A program made the position numbers and the translations under genes. The notes under the pieces were generated by a model, which was not told where the DNA came from, did no database searches, and worked only from the letters and a program-made list of their open reading frames with translations. From positions 1-25,532 of the IMG/VR virus record IMGVR_UViG_3300034406_000076: a DNA stretch of 25,532 nt. One strand, 5' to 3'. Position 1 is the stretch's first letter. Each line of letters starts with the position of its first letter. This stretch comes from a virus. This document shows, piece by piece, positions 13,016 through 19,606 of the stretch.

Positions 13016-13657
13016 TTGTCAAATGAGTTTAAAGTGGAGCTTGACAAACTCGCCCATGAAATAAGATTCGTAAAACCACCTGCGGAGTGTCAGAGTTTAC
13101 CACTTCCTGGATATGTTGGGAAGAGATATTCGAAAAGAGGAATACTCTTTGTCGGAAAGAACCCAGGGCAACCAGGGAAACGTCACCCCGACGGATATTG
13201 GGCTGGTGAGCATCATTATGATAGAAGTATGCGTGTGGATTGTCTAAGAGAACATTATTTTGAAGGATTGAGGCGATGTCCGGTCGGCATCTTTTTGGAA
13301 GAATTACTGCGACGCAACTCTTTGACTATGCTTGATGATATTGCATATACAAATGTAGTGAAATGCGTCACGAAAAATAACATGGATCCCAGTGCGCCCT
13401 TAGTTGAGTTTTGGTTACCCTATTTGAAAAAAGAGTTATACTTGCTCAAACCCAAACTGATTGTGTGTTTGGGCCAATTTGCAGTACGCATATTTAACAG
13501 CCAAGCCTCAAAGTTTAAGACATTTCGTTGCGAGTTGGTTGAAGGCGTTGTGTTATATCTTCCACATCCGAGTATGCGCGGCATAAAACGAACAGAACTG
13601 ATTAAGCGGTCCTCAGAAAGTTTCAGAAATGGGCTAAAAGAAAGTGGTGCCATTTAG
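13016..13657 (+). CDS. Uracil-DNA glycosylase superfamily protein
   Basis: TTG 13016, with GGAAGGT upstream, gives 213 residues. UDG-superfamily motifs are in the right order: motif A as ILFVGKNPGQPG (about 43-54, like the GEAPG loop of family 4 to 6 enzymes); the core strand IAYTNVVKCVTKN (about 109-121); LKPKLIVCLGQFAVRIF (about 144-160); and motif B as LYLPHPSMRG (about 180-189, His-Pro-Ser). The family flips out and excises uracil or related deaminated or modified bases. Asn instead of Glu/Asp in motif A may alter specificity. The Cys pattern does not clearly match the family 4 Fe-S cluster. The divergent partner is another glycosylase. Confidence 0.75.
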   Translation: MSNEFKVELDKLAHEIRFVKPPAECQSLPLPGYVGKRYSKRGILFVGKNPGQPGKRHPDGYWAGEHHYDRSMRVDCLREHYFEGLRRCPVGIFLEELLRRNSLTMLDDIAYTNVVKCVTKNNMDPSAPLVEFWLPYLKKELYLLKPKLIVCLGQFAVRIFNSQASKFKTFRCELVEGVVLYLPHPSMRGIKRTELIKRSSESFRNGLKESGAI

Positions 13658-13660
13658 GTG

Positions 13661-13748
13661 CACAAAGGACCTAATATTCGTAGTTTTTCGACAAAGTGCC
13701 TTTAACACAGTTTTTTTCGCCAAAATTCCTTAAATCTGGCTCTTTGCG
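13661..13748 (+). repeat. Three imperfect 29-30-bp T-rich repeats, terminator-like
   Basis: Units begin near 13661, 13691 and 13720. Each has a CAAA start, a CCT(T)-A-rich middle and a T-run ending in CG (T5 at about 13684, T7 at about 13711; the third is weaker). The array fills most of the 114-bp gap between the UDG-like gene and the neck genes. The oligo-T runs suggest a multi-step terminator. The repeat similarity is imperfect and was judged by eye. Confidence 0.4.
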
Positions 13749-13771
13749 CTTTTTCCTTTGGGGCCAGATCT

Positions 13772-14215
13772 GTGAGGGTAGCGTTGGTTGCAGCTGTTGT
13801 TATCGTTATAGTAGTTAGTTTCTCTGCTGGCGTTTTTGTTGGCGCAGTCATGGAGCGTAGCCGTCGAATCAGCAATCAAGCTGCAATCAAAGCCGTTGGC
13901 GTCCGCGTGTACCAGGATCCCGCGCTAACGGTTCCCTTAACCGAAATCAACTGGGGTTTTCTGGAGCCAGGAGAGGCAAAAAATCGCACAGCGTACATTA
14001 AGAACGAGTCTAACGTTCCGATCACGCTGACTCTAACTACAGAGAATTGGAGTCCATCAAACGCGTCAGACTTTGTGATGCTCACTTGGAACAATGATGG
14101 GCAACCTGTGGGAGCAGACAGGTTCGTTGAGGTCACCTTCACCTTAGCAGTGGATCCGGCGATTTCTGGAATTGATGCGTTCAGCTTTGATATTGTCATC
14201 GTGGGGACCGGATAG
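13772..14215 (+). CDS. Membrane-anchored Ig-like beta-sandwich protein
   Basis: GTG 13772 gives 147 residues. Residues 2-27 are a strong transmembrane or signal-anchor segment (VALVAAVVIVIVVSFSAGVF). A short basic turn follows, then a beta-sandwich of about 110 residues: VRVYQDPALTVPLTEINWG, GEAKNRTAYIKNESNVPITLTL, and RFVEVTFTLAVDPAISG. This resembles archaeal Ig-like or CARDB-type extracellular domains. There are N-glycosylation sequons (NRT, NES, NAS), compatible with an exported archaeal protein. It is directly upstream of the connector gene (zero spacing), so it may be made late and placed on the host surface or virion; this is inference. Confidence 0.6.
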   Translation: MRVALVAAVVIVIVVSFSAGVFVGAVMERSRRISNQAAIKAVGVRVYQDPALTVPLTEINWGFLEPGEAKNRTAYIKNESNVPITLTLTTENWSPSNASDFVMLTWNNDGQPVGADRFVEVTFTLAVDPAISGIDAFSFDIVIVGTG

Positions 14216-14569
14216 ATGGCAAGCGTATCCGTTGACGATGTGCGTGACGTAATCAGGGTTGGTTCGGCTGAGATCCCAGATGCTAAAGTAACCAAGATGA
14301 TCAAACGCGCTGAGGTTACTTTTGAGCTTGAAACTGACAAAGAAATCGACTACAGCTATTGCACTGATGCAGAGAAAGAGTTCATTACAGTTCTCGCCGC
14401 CATCTATGCAGTTTGCTATCTAACGGGTGGATCTGCTGTAGGATTGAGCTTCTCAGTTGGAGACCAAAACGTAAGCGTGCTGAGCAAGGTTCCTCCCCTC
14501 GAGGTTTTGCAGGCTGAGCTTGAACGCATCTTGAACGGCATTAAAGGCGTCTATTTAGGGAGAGTGTAG
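14216..14569 (+). CDS. Head-tail connector (gp6/adaptor-like)
   Basis: ATG 14216 immediately follows the previous stop; the product is 117 residues. It matches the small helical adaptor that docks under the portal (HK97 gp6, SPP1 gp15 type). An N-terminal 'VSVDDVRDVIRVGSAEIPDAKVTKMIKRAEVTFELET' binding-helix segment is followed by an alpha-helical core (EKEFITVLAAIYAVCYLTGG) and a final helix (LEVLQAELERILNGIKG). The start pattern 'dvr..i.....di.d..i...i..Ae..' is typical. Its place before the closure and terminator genes supports the call. Confidence 0.72.
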   Translation: MASVSVDDVRDVIRVGSAEIPDAKVTKMIKRAEVTFELETDKEIDYSYCTDAEKEFITVLAAIYAVCYLTGGSAVGLSFSVGDQNVSVLSKVPPLEVLQAELERILNGIKGVYLGRV

Positions 14570-14594
14570 TCATATATGAAATGCGGTGTCTCCC

Positions 14595-16109
14595 ATGCGT
14601 GTTTCCCTTCGCGAGGTGCTAATTCTCGCAATTGTCTTGGTCTTTGTAACAGCTTCAATTCTGACATTCACGGATTTTTGGAGGAAAAGGCGTTTGAATG
14701 TTCCTGACGCTTATTATCAGTTCATCATAGACTATGCGCCCTATCTTTATTACATTCCAGGGTCGGGTCCAGACCTTACTTGGGGTAAGGCTGCTCTTGC
14801 AGCAGCTTTTGCCATCGACTTCTTGTACGAAGCCTATTCTGACTCTCAGTTCGCAAGCAACCAAACCGAGATTTACAACAAGATTGTGAGCCTTGCAGAT
14901 TGGCTATTGACACAGCAGAACACAAACCCGGTGAAAGAGGCTTATGGAGGCTTCCAGAGCACAGAAACAAGCACTTCTTACTACGCTGTTGACGCTTGCC
15001 GAGTTATTCCTGCTCTCATCAGAGCCTATAGGCTAACCGGCACATCTGGCTATTTGGACGCTGCCAAGCTGGCTGGAGTAACTTTTCTTAACAACATGCA
15101 GCATCCACCAACGCCCACAGTTCATGACAAGTATTATGGCGGTTTTGCAAGAGCAGTCACAGACGCAGATGCTTGGTCTCCCGAGATGGATATTGAAAAC
15201 CTCTATGGGCTTATAGGGCTACAGATGCTCATAGTCGAAGACCAATCTAACCAAAGCACCTATCAAACCATGATGTCCGACCTTGTAGGCTTTCTGCGTT
15301 CAGGCTTCGAGGAGTTTTGGCTTGAATATCGCCCGCCACCAAGTGGCGATGGACAATGGCACCGAGTCGGAATTAACAAGAACGAAATCTATGATGATCC
15401 TTTTGCTTACGCATTGCTCGGACTCTACGATTACGAAGGATGGAGCTTAACCGTTCAAAACGTCTACAACTTTATCAACACGATTAGAGCCAGCGCTCAA
15501 TACCCAGCTTACAACCCAGCTATCTGCTGGGCAGGCTACATCGATGTTGTGAGCCGTTTTCCTGCAAGCGACTACTACGATGCTGTGACCGCTGGAATCC
15601 TCTGGAAAATCCGCAAAAACCATGACAAGTCAAGCCTCGAGTTCAGCATGAAAATCATCGACAAGCACCAAGATGAATTTATGTTCTGGGGCGTCAAATT
15701 TGCAGACTATAGCTATGAGGAAAACAAACAGTCCACTGCAACAGTTGCCTGGCTTTCTCTACTGTATCTCAACTACGAGGTTCCCATAACTCGTTTTACG
15801 CAGATCTTGAGGTCTAAAGGCGAAAACGTCATTCTCTATCCTATTCATGAAGTAGCTGATCAGGTTTCTTACGGTGAAGCAGTGGACATTCAAGCAATAG
15901 TTAGCCCAGCTCGCTTCGACGAAACCATTGTAGAAGCAGGCTACATAATGAACGACTATCTCACCATCCATGTTTTTGCACCCGTAAGACATCATGACAA
16001 AATACGCCGCAAAGGCGTAGATTACGAAGTTCTCGGTCCACAAGAGTTTGCATTTCAAGGCGACGTCTTGTATCGAAGAGCCACACTGAGGAGACTTTTA
16101 GATGCCTGA
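14595..16109 (+). CDS. Alpha/alpha-barrel-like protein fused to head-closure domain
   Basis: ATG 14595 is preferred (GTG 14586 is an alternative); 504 residues. Residues 5-25 form a transmembrane or signal-anchor helix (REVLILAIVLVFVTASILTF). Residues about 35-395 have repeated helix pairs with aromatic and acidic residues (WGKAALAAAFAIDFLYEAY, GGFQSTETSTSYYAVDACRVIPALIRAYRLTG, NLYGLIGLQML), the style of (alpha/alpha)6-barrel glycan-active enzymes. The last ~105 residues change to a compact beta domain (NVILYPIHEVADQVSYGEAVDIQAIVSP...DKIRRKGVDYEVLGPQ) resembling head-closure proteins (HK97 gp7 type). Catalytic acids cannot be assigned. The fusion is the oddity. The tail terminator gene overlaps by 8 bp, fitting neck order. 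Confidence 0.62.
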   Translation: MRVSLREVLILAIVLVFVTASILTFTDFWRKRRLNVPDAYYQFIIDYAPYLYYIPGSGPDLTWGKAALAAAFAIDFLYEAYSDSQFASNQTEIYNKIVSLADWLLTQQNTNPVKEAYGGFQSTETSTSYYAVDACRVIPALIRAYRLTGTSGYLDAAKLAGVTFLNNMQHPPTPTVHDKYYGGFARAVTDADAWSPEMDIENLYGLIGLQMLIVEDQSNQSTYQTMMSDLVGFLRSGFEEFWLEYRPPPSGDGQWHRVGINKNEIYDDPFAYALLGLYDYEGWSLTVQNVYNFINTIRASAQYPAYNPAICWAGYIDVVSRFPASDYYDAVTAGILWKIRKNHDKSSLEFSMKIIDKHQDEFMFWGVKFADYSYEENKQSTATVAWLSLLYLNYEVPITRFTQILRSKGENVILYPIHEVADQVSYGEAVDIQAIVSPARFDETIVEAGYIMNDYLTIHVFAPVRHHDKIRRKGVDYEVLGPQEFAFQGDVLYRRATLRRLLDA

Positions 16110-17109
16110 AGTTGAAGACCCTATCACTACACTTGTGCGACTTTTGAAAGCGAACATACGTGTCGTAAATGACGATGGCAGCCTGTCCAGCATATACGTG
16201 AGCCGTGTATGGTACGATCGAGAGCTGCTGAAAAACTACGATGGCCAGGTTACTGCAGGCCTACGTCAACCGAGCCAGGTTAAGCCTCTGAACCTCGACC
16301 ATTCCTTGTCACAGCGTATTTTGAATCTTAAAGTTGACTGCTGGGTAGTTGACAAAGCAGGAAAACAATCTGGAAACAGAACACGGTCAAAACTCAGAGA
16401 GGAGATCCTACGCATTATCCGTGAGAAACGGACTAAGCCAAATGAGACACCCTATGATTTTGTAGGTGTCGGGCAGCCAACGGGCCCACATAAAGCCTAT
16501 CACGCAGGCTCTTCAAGTGAGCTGACTCCTGGAGACGCAGGCTGGAGTGAATTAGCAGACGCAGAATATGTGAAGCTCTGGTATAGCGATGATGACCGCT
16601 TTTCGAAATCTCACAGTGTAAACACAGAATATGCCATGATGCTTTTCAGGTTCAAACTTGAAACTTCCAAATATGACCCGTATGAACGAAACGTGAACAA
16701 GATTGATCTGAGTTTTGAAGGCTACGGCACTGCTCCCGGAGGAAACGGTGTCACACTTAAAGTTTGGAATCATGTCACCTCGGCATGGGAAAGCGCAGCA
16801 ACGGGAACCGGTGGAGCCGACGAGACTATCACGATAACGTTGACTTCTAACCTCACCGATTACATTGACATGGATTCTTCAGGAGTTGGCTACCTCTATG
16901 TTTTAGCCAGAACCACAAATCCAAGCAACGGAGCAACACCAGCCGTGCTCTACTGCGACTATGACAAATGCGTGTTGACCATTGAAGGCATAACTCATGT
17001 CAAGTTTGGCAGTTACCGCGATGTAGACGAAACCTCTGTAAAGCCGTTTTTGTGGCATTCCGAATTCATGGTCACGGGGTGGATGTTCGAAAATGTTCCC
17101 GAGACATAG
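16102..17109 (+). CDS. Tail terminator with inserted beta-sandwich domain
   Basis: ATG 16102 overlaps the previous gene; the product is 335 residues. The N-terminal ~125 residues (DPITTLVRLLKANIRV, YVSRVWYDRELL, ILNLKVDCWVVDKAGKQ, TRSKLREEILRIIREKR) and the last ~35 residues (HVKFGSYRDVDETSVKPFLWHSEFMVTGWMF) together look like a gpU/terminator-type protein, which caps the tail tube and joins it to the head. Between them lies a ~170-residue beta-sandwich (LFRFKLETS, KIDLSFEGYGTAPGG, VTLKVWNHVTSAWE, YLYVLARTT) resembling a carbohydrate-binding module. Terminators are usually about 130-150 residues, so the insertion explains the extra length. It precedes the tube gene. Confidence 0.65.
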   Translation: MPEVEDPITTLVRLLKANIRVVNDDGSLSSIYVSRVWYDRELLKNYDGQVTAGLRQPSQVKPLNLDHSLSQRILNLKVDCWVVDKAGKQSGNRTRSKLREEILRIIREKRTKPNETPYDFVGVGQPTGPHKAYHAGSSSELTPGDAGWSELADAEYVKLWYSDDDRFSKSHSVNTEYAMMLFRFKLETSKYDPYERNVNKIDLSFEGYGTAPGGNGVTLKVWNHVTSAWESAATGTGGADETITITLTSNLTDYIDMDSSGVGYLYVLARTTNPSNGATPAVLYCDYDKCVLTIEGITHVKFGSYRDVDETSVKPFLWHSEFMVTGWMFENVPET

Positions 17110-17123
17110 AGAGGTGAATGAAA

Positions 17124-17969
17124 GTGACGTATGGAGCCCATGAAGCCAAAGTCTGCTATGTACAAGAAATAACCTACGGCGAGACACCAAGCCCTAACCC
17201 GAGCATGCTTGGATTGAAAACAGCCTTCGATGTAGAGCACAATATCGATCCTGGACTGTTGAAACTCCGCGGGATTGGATCCCGCGACCTCGACACCGTC
17301 AAAAAGGGCTTACGCAAGCCAACATTGAAATTCGGCTACCTCATTCCAAGCTCTGCACCAATTAACTTTCTACTGTATGCTCAAAACTTGAACAGTATGA
17401 GCGTTGAAGTAATCTATGAGCGAGCCTCCATCATTGACTTGCTCTTCAAAGGCATGAAGATCGACAAGGTGACGGTGCAGCTCACTGACATTGAAACCGA
17501 GAACGCCGTCGTAACTGTGCCCAGCGTAGATCTGATGGGACAAGACGTAGTAGTGGCCACGGCTAAGAACAGCACAAACTACGCTGACTATACTGGGGCA
17601 GTAGCATATAACGATAGCTACGTCAAGAAAGATACGACAACACTGGACAGAGTAACCGATTGGACCTGGAGCATCGAGAACCATTTAAAACGTGTGCCTG
17701 TAATTCGGAGCACCAGCGGTGAGCTTCTCAAGTATCTGCAAGAGCGCCACAGAGACCTCTACGGGCAGTTGACGTTTGAGTTTGAAAGCAAGGAAGAACA
17801 TGACGAGGTTTTAGCGGACACGGAGTTTAGCTTAGAGTTTGGGCTTGGAGGAACTAACAAGGCTGTCTTCAGCAACTGCAAATGGCAAAACGTCAAAAAT
17901 GTGGTGAGAATCGAGGATCTGGTAGCGGTTAAGGCTGCTTTTGTGGCTCGACAAGTGGCTATCAGCTGA
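17124..17969 (+). CDS. Major tail tube protein
   Basis: GAGGTGA (17111-17117) is 6 nt before GTG 17124, which I take as the start (281 residues); ATG 17118 is too close to the ribosome binding site. The protein is beta-rich with a central helix and a Thr/Val/Asp-rich insertion. The end (YGQLTFEFESKEEHDEVLADTEFSLEFGLGG...AVFSNCKWQNVKNVVRIEDLVAVKAAFVARQV) is the usual tail-tube close, where strands form the hexameric ring. The long-range pattern and its place between the terminator and chaperone genes identify it. No sheath gene follows, so the tail is probably non-contractile. Confidence 0.78.
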   Translation: MTYGAHEAKVCYVQEITYGETPSPNPSMLGLKTAFDVEHNIDPGLLKLRGIGSRDLDTVKKGLRKPTLKFGYLIPSSAPINFLLYAQNLNSMSVEVIYERASIIDLLFKGMKIDKVTVQLTDIETENAVVTVPSVDLMGQDVVVATAKNSTNYADYTGAVAYNDSYVKKDTTTLDRVTDWTWSIENHLKRVPVIRSTSGELLKYLQERHRDLYGQLTFEFESKEEHDEVLADTEFSLEFGLGGTNKAVFSNCKWQNVKNVVRIEDLVAVKAAFVARQVAIS

Positions 17970-17980
17970 GGTGCTCTGAA

Positions 17981-18187
17981 GTGACTGTTGAAGTAAAAAT
18001 CTTGGAAAACTTCGATCGTCAAGCTGCTCTACAGAAAAGATGGATGAAAATGTGGAAAACCTTGGGGAAGCGAATTCTAAAGATGCCTAAGTGGATGCAA
18101 GACATCGTGCTCGAAGACATCAACACCGCAATCAAGAATCGAATAGCAATCATGGAGATGATTCAAAATGCGAAAAGAAGCAATTGA
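17981..18187 (+). CDS. Small basic helical protein before tail chaperones
   Basis: GTG 17981 has GAGGTG (17968-17973) 7 nt upstream. The 68-residue protein is helical and Lys/Trp/Met-rich (KRWMKMWKTLGKRILKMPKWMQDIVLEDI). It overlaps the chaperone gene by 20 bp. I recognise no family. Its location between tube and chaperone genes suggests a tail-assembly role. Confidence 0.6.
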   Translation: MTVEVKILENFDRQAALQKRWMKMWKTLGKRILKMPKWMQDIVLEDINTAIKNRIAIMEMIQNAKRSN

Positions 18188-18626
18188 ATTAGACAATCGC
18201 TTTGGAGAACAGTATGCTGGTCGCTATGTCTTTAGTGAGATAACTTGGGCAAGACGTAGCAGAATAATCCAGAAGCACACGAAATATCATCCGATAACGG
18301 GTCAGGTAAGAAGTAGCGACTACATAGCCATTCAAGCAGAGAGCATCATGGCTTCCCTCAAGGAACAGCCAAAAAACAAGCCTATCAGCCTCGAAAAACT
18401 GCTCAGCGAAGACGACGGCATACCCATAGGCTTAGGCGAACTTTTCTCTCAAATCGTTAACAAGCTTTGCGGCATCACGGTTGAGGAGACTCGTTTTTTA
18501 TTGGAGCCATCAGAAGAGGAAAGCCTCACCCGGCAATCACGAACTTCAGGCTCTGCAAAGAATTCGGGTGGACACCAAACCAACTCGAAAAGCAATCCGC
18601 GAAAACAATCAGCGCATTCATCGTGA
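18168..18626 (+). CDS. Tail assembly chaperone, zero-frame product (gpG-like)
   Basis: ATG 18168, with GGAGATGA upstream, gives a 152-residue zero-frame product. The first 111 residues are a convincing small helical protein (SSDYIAIQAESIMASLKE, PISLEKLLSEDDGIPIGLGELFSQIVNKLCGITVEETRF). After that the zero frame becomes Ser/Arg/Asn-rich and low in structure, while the -1 frame is clearly protein-like. Position between tube and tape measure genes, plus a frameshift site, is the hallmark of the gpG/gpGT chaperone pair, which coats the tape measure during tail assembly. The zero-frame tail may be just the termination product. Confidence 0.7.
   Translation: MRKEAIELDNRFGEQYAGRYVFSEITWARRSRIIQKHTKYHPITGQVRSSDYIAIQAESIMASLKEQPKNKPISLEKLLSEDDGIPIGLGELFSQIVNKLCGITVEETRFLLEPSEEESLTRQSRTSGSAKNSGGHQTNSKSNPRKQSAHSS
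18494..18500 (+). other. -1 ribosomal frameshift slippery heptamer
   Basis: The heptamer T-TTT-TTA is in register with the chaperone frame (CGT TTT TTA), a canonical X-XXY-YYZ site. Downstream, GAGG-AAAG-CCTC (18516-18527) can form a hairpin. GAGCC, a few bases after the site, can pair with GGCTC about 45 nt later, giving a possible stimulatory stem. Confidence 0.75.
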
Positions 18627-18703
18627 TTTTGAACGAGTTAGATAGGCAGACGGAGGAAGAGCGCAAAAAGGCGGAGAAAGAGGCGAAATGGCGTGGGCGT
18701 TGA
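18500..18703 (+). CDS. -1 frame extension of the tail chaperone (gpGT-like T domain)
   Basis: After slipping on the heptamer, the ribosome would read 67 further residues in the -1 frame. They start IGAIRRGKPHPAITNF and continue LCKEFGWTPNQLEKQSAKT, ISAFIVILNELDRQTEEE and a charged Lys/Glu/Arg tail. This looks like an authentic helical domain, unlike the zero-frame tail. The fusion product would be 178 residues and ends inside the start of the next gene. In lambda and many siphoviruses, the T domain binds the tape measure and tube. The frame has no independent start at the switch point, which supports recoding. Confidence 0.7.
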   Translation: MGAIRRGKPHPAITNFRLCKEFGWTPNQLEKQSAKTISAFIVILNELDRQTEEERKKAEKEAKWRGR

Positions 18704-19061
18704 AGTCAGCATCGACATAGAAGGTGTCGAACAGTTCAAGGGAGCCATGGCAAAGCTTGACTCTGGAATGCAAAGACATATTCATAGACAGCTCGCCAGA
18801 TGGGCTGCGGACGTTAAAGCCTCAGCCAGAAGAATTGTTCCAGTTCGCACGGGCTATCTGCGTAGCACAATCTATGCTAAGATTAAGGGGTGGGTTGCAC
18901 AGATAGGTGCTGAAGCCACCTACGCCATGTTTGTGGAGTTTGGCACACGCTACATGCGAGCTCGCCCATACCTTTACCCAGCTATTCAAGCGCATCTGCC
19001 ACGCCTTGAAGCCATAATTTCTGAAGCGATTGAATATGCAAAAAGGGAGGCTAAATTATAG
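18693..19061 (+). CDS. HK97 gp10-like tail/neck protein
   Basis: GTG 18693 gives 122 residues. The pattern is that of the HK97 gp10 family: EVSIDIEGVEQFKGAMAKLDSGMQRHIHRQLARWAADVKASARRIVPVRTGYLRSTI, then AQIGAEATYAMFVEFGTRYMRARPYLYPAI. The 'P..TG.Lr.SI' and 'YA.fvEfGT..m.arPfl.pA' blocks are diagnostic. In most phages this gene lies between the closure and terminator genes; here it follows the chaperones. It overlaps the -1 frame chaperone end by 11 bp and the tape measure start by one base. Confidence 0.82.
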   Translation: MGVEVSIDIEGVEQFKGAMAKLDSGMQRHIHRQLARWAADVKASARRIVPVRTGYLRSTIYAKIKGWVAQIGAEATYAMFVEFGTRYMRARPYLYPAIQAHLPRLEAIISEAIEYAKREAKL

Positions 19062-19606
19062 TGGCATTCAGAGAAATCGTTGTCACAGTAAGCGCTGTGA
19101 ACCGAGCAAGCGCCCAGTTTAGCCGCATAAAAGCCGACGCTGAAGCCTTGTCAGCGCGAATAAAGAGTCTCGGTGCTGCTTTTGCGGGTTTGGGAGCCAC
19201 AGGTGTAGCTATTGGAAGCGTTGCTCATCAAATGGGGTTGCTGAATGATGAACAGGCTAAGGTTTTCAGTTCTGCCATGGCGGTCGTCTCAGTCATGGGC
19301 ATGTTCATGCGAACAAGTTGGGGTGTAGCTGTTGCCCAGAAGATCTATGCGGCTGCAACGTGGATAGCCACTGCGGCTCAGAACGCTTTGAACATCAGTT
19401 ATGCCACGTTTCTTGCACTTACAGGGGTTGGAATAGCGGTTATTATTGCAGCTGCAGCTGCCATGTGGCACTTCTCAAGTCAAATGAACGCCGCAACTGC
19501 TTCAGTGCGAGATTACAACGCTGCTGCTTCTGAAATGTCTACACATACTCGTAGCATTCGCCGTGCTGGAGAAGAAGAGCTGTACCGTAAAGGTGTAGAA
19601 TATTGA
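19061..19606 (+). CDS. Very short tape measure-like protein
   Basis: GTG 19061 overlaps the previous stop; only 181 residues. The N-terminus is helical (VSAVNRASAQFSRIKADAEALSARIKSLGAAFAGLGATGVAIGSV). Two hydrophobic segments follow (about 71-95 and 122-142, ISYATFLALTGVGIAVIIAAAAA), then a polar helix ending RRAGEEELYRKGVEY. This matches the edges of tape measure proteins, with Ala/Gly-rich membrane-active segments, and sits exactly between the chaperone and hub genes. Tape measures usually have 500 to over 1000 residues. If about 1.5 A per residue holds, the tail would be under 30 nm. The hub gene overlaps by 4 bp, so no extra piece is hidden. Confidence 0.65.
   Translation: MAFREIVVTVSAVNRASAQFSRIKADAEALSARIKSLGAAFAGLGATGVAIGSVAHQMGLLNDEQAKVFSSAMAVVSVMGMFMRTSWGVAVAQKIYAAATWIATAAQNALNISYATFLALTGVGIAVIIAAAAAMWHFSSQMNAATASVRDYNAAASEMSTHTRSIRRAGEEELYRKGVEY

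Noticed and set aside
18501-18626. Zero-frame C-terminal tail of the chaperone as a conserved domain
   Set aside because: It is Ser/Arg/Asn-rich and unstructured, while the -1 frame over the same bases looks like a real domain.
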